The notes beneath the pieces are model-generated. The model was not told where the DNA came from. It did no database searches and was given only the letters and a program-made list of their open reading frames with translations. This document shows positions 1-6,748 of a DNA stretch of 10,270 bases, in pieces. The stretch is from positions 1 through 10,270 of the forward strand of contig CAJUTU010000076.1 of NCBI GenBank assembly GCA_910589385.1, read 5' to 3'. This stretch comes from an uncultured Lachnospiraceae bacterium (GTDB taxonomy: Bacteria > Bacillota > Clostridia > Lachnospirales > Lachnospiraceae). Within the stretch, counting starts at the first letter, position 1. The number at the start of each line of letters is the position of its first letter. The position numbers and the translations under genes are program-made.

Positions 1-54
1 GAGAGCATCTGCCTTACAAGCAGAGGGTCATAGGTTCGAGCCCTATAGGCCCCA
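1..54 (+). tRNA. tRNA-Val (anticodon UAC), 5' end cut off by window edge
   Basis: This is the 3' part of a tRNA gene. The anticodon stem TCTGC/GCAGA encloses the loop CTTACAA, which reads anticodon UAC (valine GUA codons) with A37 next to it. The T arm ATAGG/CCTAT with loop TTCGAGC is intact. The acceptor 3' strand AGGCCCC and discriminator A end the gene, and no CCA is encoded. The 5' acceptor strand and part of the D arm lie before the window. It is the first visible member of a five-tRNA cluster. A37 of this isoacceptor class is the substrate of TrmN6-type enzymes in E. coli, and a TrmN6-like gene lies at 4295-5014. Confidence 0.95.
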
Positions 55-66
55 GTTAGAAAAAAC

Positions 67-148
67 GGATGGATTCCCGAGTGGCCAAAGGGGGCAGACT
101 GTAAATCTGTTGCAAGTTGCTTCGGTGGTTCGAATCCACCTCCATCCA
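67..148 (+). tRNA. tRNA-Tyr (anticodon GUA)
   Basis: This is a complete class II tRNA of 82 nt. The acceptor stem GGATGGA/TCCATCC is perfect. The anticodon stem CAGA/TCTG encloses a loop reading GTA at 101-103. The long variable arm (about 110-122) is typical of bacterial tRNA-Tyr, and the T arm GGTGG/CCACC carries loop TTCGAAT. The discriminator is A and no CCA is encoded. It follows tRNA-Val by 12 nt and is probably co-transcribed with the rest of the cluster. Confidence 0.96.
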
Positions 149-188
149 TCAGCCATAATAAGGCTTTTATATAGATGGTTAGTAATCG

Positions 189-261
189 GCCGATGTGGCT
201 CAATTGGCAGAGCAGCTGATTTGTAATCAGCAGGTTATCGGTTCGAGTCCGATCATCGGCT
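189..261 (+). tRNA. tRNA-Thr (anticodon UGU)
   Basis: This is a complete 73-nt tRNA. The acceptor stem GCCGATG/CATCGGC is perfect. The anticodon stem GCTGA/TCAGC encloses TTTGTAA with anticodon TGT at 222-224, reading ACA. The T arm ATCGG/CCGAT has loop TTCGAGT. The discriminator base is T, and this T is also the first base of the hairpin that follows. No CCA is encoded. Confidence 0.96.
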
Positions 262-282
262 TTTATCCCGAAAGGGATAAAA
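261..282 (+). other. Perfect 9-bp hairpin with GAAA tetraloop between tRNA-Thr and tRNA-fMet
   Basis: TTTTATCCC (261-269), GAAA (270-273) and GGGATAAAA (274-282) form a fully paired stem capped by a GNRA tetraloop in the 30-nt spacer between two tRNA genes. It has no downstream T-tract on the plus strand and stands in the middle of a cluster, so it is not a normal terminator. It abuts the 3' end of tRNA-Thr exactly, the discriminator U being its first base. A role in precursor processing or folding is an inference. Confidence 0.7.
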
Positions 283-291
283 ATTCAATAA

Positions 292-365
<74 letters not shown>

Positions 366-386
366 TTCGAGTAATCTTACTCATAT

Positions 387-459
<73 letters not shown>

Positions 460-499
460 TTTATATCTTATCGGACATTGGCACTTGAATAAGTGTGAG

Positions 500-537
500 A
501 TATCGGATACCAAGACTGGTTTCCGATATTTTTTTTT
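500..537 (+). terminator. Intrinsic terminator of the tRNA cluster
   Basis: ATATCGGA-T-ACC (from 500) pairs with GGT-T-TCCGATAT (to 529) around the loop AAGAC, giving an approximately 12-bp stem with a single T/T mismatch. An uninterrupted T-run follows through 537. Stem plus T-tract is the standard Rho-independent layout and it ends the tRNA transcript before the decarboxylase gene. Confidence 0.9.
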
Positions 538-577
538 ACAAACATGTCCCAATATTCTGAAAGGCATGGTATAAATA

Positions 578-2110
578 ATGAAAATATTATATGATGCGTT
601 AAAAGACTATGCGGATTCGGATTACTATGGATTCCATATGCCCGGACATAAGCGCAACGGGAATGTGACCGGGGCAGCGCTTCCATATGAGATAGATATT
701 ACAGAGATAGAAGGCTTTGATGACCTTCATCATGCGGATGGGATTTTGAGACAGGCACAGGAACGTGCTGCGAAAGTATTTCATGCAGAGGAAAGCTGTT
801 TTCTGGTAAATGGAAGTACGGCAGGGATATTAAGCGCGATCCTTGGATGTACAAAGCAGGGGGATCGGATCCTTATGGCAAGAAATTGTCATAAATCGGT
901 ATATCATGCGGTACAAATGAATGACTTAGAGCCCATATACCTATACCCGGCATTTTATAAGGAGCAAGAATTAAATGGAGCGGTTGAGCCGGAAGAGGTG
1001 CAGAAAATTCTGGCACAGGATGCAGCCGGTACAGAGACGGCAAACATCCGGGCGGTTATAATCACATCACCTACCTATGATGGGATCGTATCTGATATTG
1101 AAGAGATTGCACAGGTCGTACATGCTTACAGGATTCCGTTGATTGTTGATGAAGCACATGGGGCACATTTTGGATTTCATCCTTATTTTCCCGAAAACGC
1201 AAATACAAAAGGTGCAGATGTTGTGATCCATAGTGTCCATAAGACACTTCCCTCACTGACACAGACGGCATTGATCCATATGAATGGCGTATACGCAGAC
1301 AGAGAAGGAATAAAAAAATATCTGCGTATGATTCAGACAAGCAGTCCGTCTTATATACTGATGTCGGGAATGGATGCATGTATCGGCCTGCTTGCCAGTG
1401 ATAAAAAAGTGCAAATGTTTGAAAACTATGTGCGGCTGCTGGTTAAGACAAGGCGGCAACTGAGTCAGTTAAAACATTTGCATTTTATGGATTTGGCGAA
1501 TCATGATTTTTCCAAACTGCTTATTTCAGTAAAGGGTACGCAATATACGGGGCGGCAGTTGTATTTTCGTCTTCTGGATGAGTTCCATCTGCAAATGGAA
1601 ATGGCGGCCGGTTCCTATGTACTGGCAATGACCTCTTCAGCAGATACGGAAGAAGGATTTACGAGACTTGTGGAGTCTCTTCTACAGATTGATAAAGAGC
1701 TGGATATGGGATATAGGATACCTTGCTGTAAGCAGCAAGCCAATTGTATGGAAGAAGTGGAGTTTGGGCTTCCCAGATTGGAACGGGTATACTCCTGTGG
1801 AGAAATAGAGAGGCTTGTGCATGAAGCCTTTATCACAAGGTCTGTAGGCTCATCCCATAATGCTACAGAATTTGATAAAAGAATTGGTTCAGTTCAGATC
1901 TTATCACTGCCCTGGGGGCAGTGTGCAGGATTGATCTCCATGGAATATGTATATTTATACCCTCCGGGAATTCCATTGATCGTGCCAGGAGAAAAGATTT
2001 CAGAAGAAGTGGTGCGGCTGATCAAGGAATATAAAAAAATGGGCTTTCAGATTGAAGGGATAAAACAAGATGGATATATAGAAGGGACTTTTGGCAGAAA
2101 AAAGGGGTAG
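578..2110 (+). CDS. Orn/Lys/Arg-type PLP-dependent decarboxylase (YaaO/SpeA-like)
   Basis: This is a 510-residue cytosolic fold-type I PLP enzyme of the prokaryotic ornithine/lysine/arginine decarboxylase family. These enzymes remove the alpha-carboxyl group of basic amino acids to give putrescine, cadaverine or agmatine. The N-terminus shows the family block FHMPGHKR (19-26) and the acidic TEIEGFDDLHH (42-52). NGSTAGI (78-84) is in the cofactor phosphate region. DEAHGAH (191-197) supplies the Asp that contacts the pyridine nitrogen, and SVHKTLPSLTQTA carries the Schiff-base lysine K222. A C-terminal domain ends with YPPGIPLIVPGE (461-472). Length and motifs fit the short Gram-positive branch (B. 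subtilis YaaO, SpeA). The ATG gives the canonical N-terminus; the nearest Shine-Dalgarno-like AAAGG (about 559-564) is rather distant. The substrate cannot be read from the sequence, so no symbol is given. The gene lies upstream of holB as yaaO lies upstream of tmk-holB in Bacillus. Confidence 0.93.
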   Translation: MKILYDALKDYADSDYYGFHMPGHKRNGNVTGAALPYEIDITEIEGFDDLHHADGILRQAQERAAKVFHAEESCFLVNGSTAGILSAILGCTKQGDRILMARNCHKSVYHAVQMNDLEPIYLYPAFYKEQELNGAVEPEEVQKILAQDAAGTETANIRAVIITSPTYDGIVSDIEEIAQVVHAYRIPLIVDEAHGAHFGFHPYFPENANTKGADVVIHSVHKTLPSLTQTALIHMNGVYADREGIKKYLRMIQTSSPSYILMSGMDACIGLLASDKKVQMFENYVRLLVKTRRQLSQLKHLHFMDLANHDFSKLLISVKGTQYTGRQLYFRLLDEFHLQMEMAAGSYVLAMTSSADTEEGFTRLVESLLQIDKELDMGYRIPCCKQQANCMEEVEFGLPRLERVYSCGEIERLVHEAFITRSVGSSHNATEFDKRIGSVQILSLPWGQCAGLISMEYVYLYPPGIPLIVPGEKISEEVVRLIKEYKKMGFQIEGIKQDGYIEGTFGRKKG

Positions 2111-2127
2111 GACTTCTTTCAGAAGTA

Positions 2128-2136
2128 TGTTATACT
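2128..2136 (+). promoter_or_regulatory. Candidate extended -10 promoter upstream of holB
   Basis: TGT followed by TATACT (2131-2136) matches the extended -10 form TGnTATAAT at all but one base. The -35 position (about 2108-2113, TAGGAC) is poor, which extended -10 promoters tolerate. It lies 18 nt after the decarboxylase stop and would give holB a leader of about 135 nt, so holB and the genes after it could be transcribed independently of the decarboxylase. This is inferred from motif match only. Confidence 0.4.
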
Positions 2137-2267
2137 AATACCGTAATTTTCAGATATCATAGATTATATATTACGAAAAGATGCGAACCAGTTATTTGGT
2201 GTTATTTGCATCATGTAGAGAAAACTGTAGGCTCCGGTTTAGGACAGAGACAGAATAAAGAGACGGC

Positions 2268-2273
2268 AGGTGA
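2268..2273 (+). promoter_or_regulatory. Ribosome binding site fixing the holB start
   Basis: AGGTGA sits 4 nt before ATG 2278 and matches the anti-Shine-Dalgarno core. An in-frame ATG 72 nt upstream (2206) has no such site, and its extra 24 residues do not resemble the family N-terminus. The start at 2278 is therefore preferred. Confidence 0.75.
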
Positions 2274-2277
2274 TAAG

Positions 2278-3273
2278 ATGAGTGCGTTTAAAGAAATCGT
2301 TGGGCATAATCAGATAATTCAATATATAGAAAATGCTTGTTCTTCAGGTATGGTTTCTCATGCATATATTCTAAATGGAGAACGTGGGTCAGGAAAAAGG
2401 CTTTTGGCAGATTTTTTTGCCATGGGGCTGCAGTGTGAGAACAAGGATTCGGATGGAAGCGCCTGTGGGAAGTGCCGGTCATGCAGGCAGGCAATGAACG
2501 GGAACCAGCCTGACATTATTTACATGACCCATGAGAAGCCTTCTACGATCAGTGTAGAAGAGATTCGGACGCAGGTCAACAATGATATTGTGATCCGGCC
2601 TTATGGGAGCCAGTATAAGGTCTATATCATTGGGGAAGCTGATAAGATGAGTGTACAGGCGCAGAACGCACTGTTGAAAACCATAGAAGAGCCGCCGGAG
2701 TACGCGGTGATCATACTTTTGACTGAGAATGCGGAAGCGCTGCTTCCTACGATCCGATCCAGATGCGTTATCTTAAAGCTGCGTAATATCAGAGACCAGC
2801 TTGTGAAAAAATATTTGATGGATCATATGGAGATTACGGAAGATAAGGCTGATATCTGTGTTGCATTTGCCCAGGGGAATCTGGGAAAAGCCATCTCGCT
2901 TGCAACATCTGAGGATTTCAATGAGATGAAGGATGCGACAGTAAATTTACTGCGCAATATTGATGAGATGGAGACAGAAGAGCTGATCGAAGCTGTAAAG
3001 AAATGTGCTGAGTTCAAAATGGAGATCAATGACTATCTTGATATGATTGCCGTCTGGTATCGGGACGTGCTTATTTACAAAGCAACATTGAGTGTGGACA
3101 GGGTCGTTTTTTCGGATCAGCTTAAGCATATTAAGCAGCGGGCAAGCAAGAGTTCCTATGAGGGAATCAGCACGATACTGAATGCGATTGAAAAGGCGAA
3201 AGCCAGACTGAAGGCGAATGTAAATTTTGAACTTACTATGGAATTGCTGCTGCTGACAATTAAGGAGAATTAA
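2278..3273 (+). CDS. holB: DNA polymerase III subunit delta' (clamp loader)
   Basis: This is a 331-residue AAA+ clamp-loader subunit that, with delta and tau/gamma, opens and loads the beta sliding clamp at the replication fork. The start IVGHNQIIQYIENA is typical of the family. It has a P-loop-like GERGSGKR (34-41) and a four-cysteine zinc module (C53, C63, C66, C69; CGKCRSC). A Walker B/sensor region is seen as EADKM then NALLKTIEEPP (130-140), and the SRC motif, at 161-163, contacts neighbouring ATP sites in the complex. The C-terminal helical part is about residues 170-331. ricT follows after 93 nt, as in the Bacillus/Clostridia order. The thymidylate kinase gene usually placed directly upstream in Bacillus is missing, and the 167-nt spacer is too small to hold a remnant of useful size. 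Confidence 0.93.
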   Translation: MSAFKEIVGHNQIIQYIENACSSGMVSHAYILNGERGSGKRLLADFFAMGLQCENKDSDGSACGKCRSCRQAMNGNQPDIIYMTHEKPSTISVEEIRTQVNNDIVIRPYGSQYKVYIIGEADKMSVQAQNALLKTIEEPPEYAVIILLTENAEALLPTIRSRCVILKLRNIRDQLVKKYLMDHMEITEDKADICVAFAQGNLGKAISLATSEDFNEMKDATVNLLRNIDEMETEELIEAVKKCAEFKMEINDYLDMIAVWYRDVLIYKATLSVDRVVFSDQLKHIKQRASKSSYEGISTILNAIEKAKARLKANVNFELTMELLLLTIKEN

Positions 3274-3311
3274 GTTTTTTGTGGTTTATCGGCATCTTTA
3301 TATGATGGCAG

Positions 3312-3330
3312 CCGTTTTGATGCAAAGCGG
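3312..3330 (+). other. Short hairpin in the holB-ricT spacer
   Basis: CCGTTTTG (3312-3319) pairs with CAAAGCGG (3323-3330) around a three-base loop ATG, giving eight pairs including one G-U. No T-run follows, so it is not an intrinsic terminator. It stands about 20 nt before the ricT Shine-Dalgarno sequence (AAGGA 3351-3355). A role in processing or translation of the downstream part of the operon is possible but not shown. Confidence 0.45.
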
Positions 3331-3366
3331 GCAAGTCATGGAAAGTTAGAAAGGAATATTCAAAAT

Positions 3367-4245
3367 ATGGTAAATGTGATTGGCGTGCGTTTTCGGACGG
3401 CAGGGAAGATTTATTTCTTTTCACCTGGGAAGTTAGAGATCAGCCAGGGAGATTATGTGATCGTAGAGACGACCCGTGGAGTGGAGTATGGACGAGTGGT
3501 CAGCGGCCCCAAAGAGGTGAAAGAGGAAGAGGTCGTTCAGCCGTTGAAATCTGTTATCCGTATTGCGACGGAGCAGGATAAAAAGACCATGGAGCGGAAC
3601 CGGGAAAAGGAAAAGGAAGCGTTTCAAGTCTGCCAGGAGAAAATCAAGAAGCATGGATTGGAGATGAAGCTGATTGATGCGGAATATACGTTTGATAATA
3701 ACAAGGTATTGTTCTATTTTACTGCGGACGGCCGGATTGATTTCCGGGAGCTGGTAAAGGATCTGGCATCGGTATTCCGTACCCGGATCGAATTGAGGCA
3801 GATTGGTGTACGGGATGAGACGAAGATCCGCGGAGGGATTGGAATCTGCGGAAGGGCATTATGCTGCAGTACCTATTTATCAGAATTTTCGGCAGTGTCG
3901 ATCCGAATGGCGAAGGAGCAGAATCTGTCTTTGAATCCGACGAAGATTTCCGGTGTGTGCGGAAGGCTGATGTGCTGTCTGACCAATGAGCAGGAGATTT
4001 ATGAAGAACTTAATAGCCATCTTCCATCTGTGGGGGATTCTGTGATCACTTCGGACGGATTGAAGGGCACAGTGCATTCTCTGAGTATCCTGAGAAAACT
4101 TGTAAAGGTCATTGTGAGTCTGGAAGACGATGAAAAGGAAATCCGTGAATATCATGTGGACGACTTGAAATTCAAGCCAAGGCGCAAGAAGCAGAAAATT
4201 TCCAAAGAAGAACTGAAACGTTTGGAAGAACTAGAAAAAGAATAA
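3367..4245 (+). CDS. ricT: RicT / YaaT, PSP1-domain subunit of the Ric (Y) complex
   Basis: This 292-residue cytosolic protein belongs to the PSP1 C-terminal domain family. In B. subtilis, RicT (YaaT) joins RicA and RicF in an Fe-S complex that works with RNase Y in mRNA maturation and promotes sporulation, competence and biofilm formation. The N-terminus VIGVRFRTAGKIYFF and the TTRGVEYGRVV segment (35-45) are characteristic. Two cysteine motifs are intact: GICGRALCC (C161, C166, C167) and GVCGRLMCC (C198, C203, C204). These match the region that binds the [4Fe-4S] clusters. A charged, Lys/Glu-rich segment (70-97) follows the first domain and the C-terminus is highly basic then acidic. AAGGA lies 11 nt before the ATG. 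It is in operon order between holB and the methyltransferase; Bacillus yabA, which follows ricT there, is not present here. Confidence 0.94.
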   Translation: MVNVIGVRFRTAGKIYFFSPGKLEISQGDYVIVETTRGVEYGRVVSGPKEVKEEEVVQPLKSVIRIATEQDKKTMERNREKEKEAFQVCQEKIKKHGLEMKLIDAEYTFDNNKVLFYFTADGRIDFRELVKDLASVFRTRIELRQIGVRDETKIRGGIGICGRALCCSTYLSEFSAVSIRMAKEQNLSLNPTKISGVCGRLMCCLTNEQEIYEELNSHLPSVGDSVITSDGLKGTVHSLSILRKLVKVIVSLEDDEKEIREYHVDDLKFKPRRKKQKISKEELKRLEELEKE

Positions 4246-4294
4246 AAAGAAGATTAAAAAAAAGAGTGAAATATAGAACCGGAAAAGGTATAAA

Positions 4295-5014
4295 ATGAGA
4301 AAAGGAATGTCGGATACACATTTAAAGACAGGGGAACGGCTGGATGACCTGCAATTGAGCGGATATGAGATCATACAGAATCCAGAGCGATTTTGTTTTG
4401 GAGTGGATGCAGTGCTTCTGACGGATTTTGTGAAGGTGAAACAGGGAGAGCGCGTGCTGGATCTGGGAACAGGAACCGGAGTCATCCCTATTTTGCTGGA
4501 GGCAAAGACCGCAGGGGAGCATTTTACCGGGTTGGAAATACAGGAGGAGAGTGCGGATATGGCCAGGCGCAGTGTGGCTTATAACAAGCTCTCCGATAAG
4601 GTTCATATTGTAACAGGAGATATCAAAGAGGCGGCGGAAATTTTCAAGACAGCCTCTTTTGATGTTATTACGACAAATCCGCCATATATGCTCAATGACC
4701 ATGGCTTGAAAAATATTGCAGATGCCAAGACGATCGCCCGGCATGAGGTATTGTGTACATTGGATGATATCTTGCGGGAAAGCGCCAAAATCCTGCCGGA
4801 GAGTAAGGGAAGATTTTATATGGTCCATAAGCCTTTCCGGCTGGCAGAAATTTTAAATAAAATGTGTCAATATAAGATTGAGCCGAAAAGACTGCAATTT
4901 GTACATCCCTATATGGATAAAGAGCCGACTATGGTTCTGATCGAGGGGATGAAGGGCGGAAAATCAAGAGTAAAAATTGAGCCGCCTATTATTATGTATC
5001 ATAAAGACGGATAA
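4295..5014 (+). CDS. trmN6: TrmN6-type tRNA1(Val) A37 N6-methyltransferase (YabB/YfiC-like)
   Basis: This is a 239-residue class I SAM-dependent methyltransferase. Its E. coli relative methylates N6 of A37 in tRNA1(Val). The N-terminal ERLDDLQLSGYEIIQ and FCFGVDAVLLTDF (33-45) are family signatures. Motif I DLGTGTG (56-62) binds SAM, EIQ (81-83) is the motif II acidic position, and NPPY (128-131) is the catalytic motif of N6-adenine methyltransferases. AAAGG lies 6 nt before the ATG. It sits 49 nt after ricT and 47 nt before rsmI with no terminator, so operon membership is likely. In Bacillus the same slot is yabB. A Val(UAC) tRNA carrying A37 is present at the left edge of the window. The target in Firmicutes is inferred from the E. 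coli enzyme. Confidence 0.85.
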   Translation: MRKGMSDTHLKTGERLDDLQLSGYEIIQNPERFCFGVDAVLLTDFVKVKQGERVLDLGTGTGVIPILLEAKTAGEHFTGLEIQEESADMARRSVAYNKLSDKVHIVTGDIKEAAEIFKTASFDVITTNPPYMLNDHGLKNIADAKTIARHEVLCTLDDILRESAKILPESKGRFYMVHKPFRLAEILNKMCQYKIEPKRLQFVHPYMDKEPTMVLIEGMKGGKSRVKIEPPIIMYHKDG

Positions 5015-5061
5015 AAGCAGTGTGGGTTATATTTAGATGAAAAGAAATTAGGGGAACGATT

Positions 5062-5907
5062 ATGCCGGGGATGTTATATTTGTGTGCAACGCCGATCGGA
5101 AATCTGGAAGATATTACTTTCCGGGTCATCCGTATTTTAAAGGAAGTAGATATCATTGCAGCCGAAGATACACGCAACAGTGTAAAACTGTTGAATCATT
5201 TTGAAATCCATACTCCCATGACCAGCTATCATGAATACAATAAATTTGAAAAGGGCAGGAAGTTGGTGGAGAGGCTTTTAGACGGGCAGAATGTGGCGCT
5301 GGTGACGGACGCGGGTACGCCGGGAATCTCGGATCCGGGAGAAGAATTGGTGAAGATGTGCTATGAGGCGGGAGTCCCGGTCACTTCACTTCCGGGGGCG
5401 GCAGCATGTATTACGGCATTGACGATGTCCGGGCTTGAAACAAGACGGTTTGCATTTGAGGCATTTCTTCCAGCGGATAAAAAAGAAAGAGAGCAGATTT
5501 TGGAGGAATTAGAGCGTGAAACCAGGACGATGGTGCTTTATGAAGCACCTCACCGGCTGGTAAAGACACTGGAGCTTTTGGCAGAACACTTGGGGGAAAA
5601 ACGGAAAGCCACGGTTTGCCGGGAACTGACAAAACGGCATGAATCTGCGTTTCCTACGACATTAGGCGAGGCGGCAGCTTATTATAAGGTAAATGTGCCG
5701 AAAGGGGAATGTGTGCTGGTGGTTGCCGGAAAAAGCGCGGAGGAAATTGAGTGTGAGAAGAAATCCCGGTGGGAAAGCATAACGATTGAGGAACATATGG
5801 AACTGTATTTAGAACAGGGCATGGACAAAAAGGAAGCAATGAAGAAAGTAGCAAAGGACAGAGGCGTGGCGAAGCGCGAAATTTATAATCTACTGATGAG
5901 GCAGTGA
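5062..5907 (+). CDS. rsmI: 16S rRNA (cytidine1402-2'-O)-methyltransferase RsmI
   Basis: This 281-residue enzyme of the tetrapyrrole-methylase (class III SAM methyltransferase) fold 2'-O-methylates C1402 in the decoding centre of 16S rRNA. The full set of family motifs is visible: LYLCATPIGNLEDIT (5-19), AAEDTR (33-38), SYHEYN (55-60), VTDAGTPGISDPG (81-93), LPGAAACITAL (110-120) and FLPADKKER (135-143). The C-terminal segment from about 243 (EEHMELYLEQGMDKKEAMKK) is the small helix-turn-helix tail of RsmI. AGGGG lies 7 nt before the ATG. It is the last gene of the holB-ricT-trmN6-rsmI series. The GIY-YIG gene (yazA) found before it in Bacillus is absent. It converges with spmB across 71 nt. 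Confidence 0.96.
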   Translation: MPGMLYLCATPIGNLEDITFRVIRILKEVDIIAAEDTRNSVKLLNHFEIHTPMTSYHEYNKFEKGRKLVERLLDGQNVALVTDAGTPGISDPGEELVKMCYEAGVPVTSLPGAAACITALTMSGLETRRFAFEAFLPADKKEREQILEELERETRTMVLYEAPHRLVKTLELLAEHLGEKRKATVCRELTKRHESAFPTTLGEAAAYYKVNVPKGECVLVVAGKSAEEIECEKKSRWESITIEEHMELYLEQGMDKKEAMKKVAKDRGVAKREIYNLLMRQ

Positions 5908-5917
5908 GGCTAAAATT

Positions 5918-5934
5918 GTTTCCAGAAGTGAAAC
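5918..5934 (-). terminator. Weak candidate terminator between convergent rsmI and spmB
   Basis: GTTTC (5918-5922) and GAAAC (5930-5934) form a 5-bp stem with a 7-nt loop. Read on the minus strand, about 45 nt after the spmB stop, the hairpin is followed by AATTTT, which makes it a poor but possible terminator for spmB. On the plus strand there is no T-run. No better structure was found in this 71-nt convergent gap. Confidence 0.25.
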
Positions 5935-5978
5935 TCTTAATATGGCAGAACATTATACGGATCAAAACATTATATTTA

Positions 5979-6506
5979 TCAGACCATCATATCTGCCAGG
6001 ACAATACTTGCAGCCAGCCCTGCAAAGGTTGCGAACAGCGCGCCGGGAAGGGTGTAACGTGTTTTGGTTACTTTTGCGCTCATAAAATAGACGCTCATCG
6101 TATAAAAGATTGTCTCGGTGCAGGACATAGAGATGGATGCGATCAGCCCGGAGAGAGTGTCTGTACCGGATTCTTTGTAAATGTCCAGCAGAAGTCCGGT
6201 GGCAGCGGAGGAAGAAAACATTTTTACAATGGAGAGAGGAACAAGCTGGCCGGGAAACCCAATGTAAGCGGTAAAATGCCCGATAATGGTTGAGACGAAG
6301 TCCAAAAAACCAGAAGCGCGCAGGATCCCTACAGCCACCATCAGCCCGATCAGTGTGGGCATTATTTTGATGACTGTAAGAAATCCACTGCTGGCTCCTT
6401 TGATAAAGTTATCATATACATTGGTGTCCTGCAGGATGCCGTAGGATATAATGGCAAGAATCAGGAAGGGAACGATAAAATCAGAAATATACAAAAATAG
6501 CTGCAT
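5979..6506 (-). CDS. spmB: Spore maturation protein B
   Basis: This is a 175-residue integral membrane protein of the nucleoside-recognition (Gate) domain family. SpmB with SpmA is needed in B. subtilis for full dehydration of the spore core and heat resistance; the transported species is not established. Hydrophobic segments lie at about 8-25, 43-63, 116-140 and 152-172. Typical blocks are VIKIMPTLIGLMVAVGILRASG (45-66, spread over the second segment), MFSSSAATGLLLDIY (96-110), and the SCTETIFYTMSVYF stretch (128-141). On the minus strand GGGAG (6512-6516) stands 5 nt before the ATG. The length is normal for the family. The gene is usually directly downstream of spmA; here it is about 2.2 kb away on the opposite strand and divergent from the DUF885 gene. 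Confidence 0.94.
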   Translation of the reverse strand: MQLFLYISDFIVPFLILAIISYGILQDTNVYDNFIKGASSGFLTVIKIMPTLIGLMVAVGILRASGFLDFVSTIIGHFTAYIGFPGQLVPLSIVKMFSSSAATGLLLDIYKESGTDTLSGLIASISMSCTETIFYTMSVYFMSAKVTKTRYTLPGALFATFAGLAASIVLADMMV

Positions 6507-6748
6507 GGTTTCTCCCGGTTTTATGAAGCAGTTGTTTTATTATTATGATTATTTGGATAGGATTAGAATTATATTTTCAGAAGTCTTTAGTATAAAATGA
6601 CAGCGGAACAATAGAGAGTTGGAAAATACAGTTTGTCTCTACGGAATAACCATTTCTTTGAGGGCATAGAAATGAACCAAAGAAAAGTCTTGGAGTTTCT
6701 ATGTTTGCATCTCTAAAATACATATTTTATAGGACGAGGTCTGTCCAC
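6507..6748. other. Divergent intergenic region between spmB and the DUF885 lipoprotein gene
   Basis: This AT-rich stretch must hold the promoters for both divergent genes. A TATAAA element at 6591-6596 on the plus strand has no convincing -35 partner. I could not place a confident sigma-A or sigma-E promoter on either strand. No RNA gene or convincing small ORF is seen. Confidence 0.5.
6731..6739 (+). promoter_or_regulatory. Ribosome binding site favouring the internal start of the DUF885 gene
   Basis: AGGACGAGG lies 9 nt before ATG 6749. A competing in-frame ATG at 6701 has GGAG (6692-6695) 5 nt upstream. The later start is preferred because it gives a compact lipoprotein signal peptide beginning MILKK, whereas the earlier start adds 16 residues before the charged region. 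Confidence 0.5.

Noticed and set aside
151..170. AGCC/GGCT stem plus TTTT between tRNA-Tyr and tRNA-Thr
   Set aside because: A four-pair stem is too weak for a terminator and it lies inside the tRNA cluster.
567..575. Extended -10-like TGG-TATAAA directly before the decarboxylase ATG
   Set aside because: It would place the transcript start inside the coding region after ATG 578, and no alternative downstream start preserves the conserved FHMPGHKR block.
2112..2126. Perfect 6-bp hairpin ACTTCT-TTC-AGAAGT after the decarboxylase stop
   Set aside because: No T-tract follows, the stem is short and A/T-rich, and it overlaps the promoter candidate; too weak to call a terminator.
2181..2258. Small 25-codon ORF (starts MRTSYLVLF) in the decarboxylase-holB spacer
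   Set aside because: No good ribosome binding site and no recognisable features; chance ORF length.
2206..2277. N-terminal 24-residue extension of HolB from an upstream ATG
   Set aside because: It has no ribosome binding site and no family resemblance, whereas ATG 2278 has AGGTGA at proper spacing.
4322..4828. 168-residue minus-strand ORF opposite the methyltransferase gene
   Set aside because: It lies wholly antisense to a gene with full family motifs, and its translation shows no recognisable domain.
5943..5998. Inverted repeat TGGCAGA/TCTGCCA around the spmB stop codon
   Set aside because: Seven pairs with a loop of about 42 nt and no T-tract; unlikely to form a terminator and plausible by chance.
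5904..6293. 129-residue plus-strand ORF overlapping spmB
   Set aside because: Antisense shadow of spmB, which has clear family motifs and a proper ribosome binding site.
6507..6700. Search for a sigma-E-type promoter upstream of spmB
   Set aside because: Only loose CATAnT-like matches without a correctly spaced -35 were found, so no promoter is claimed.
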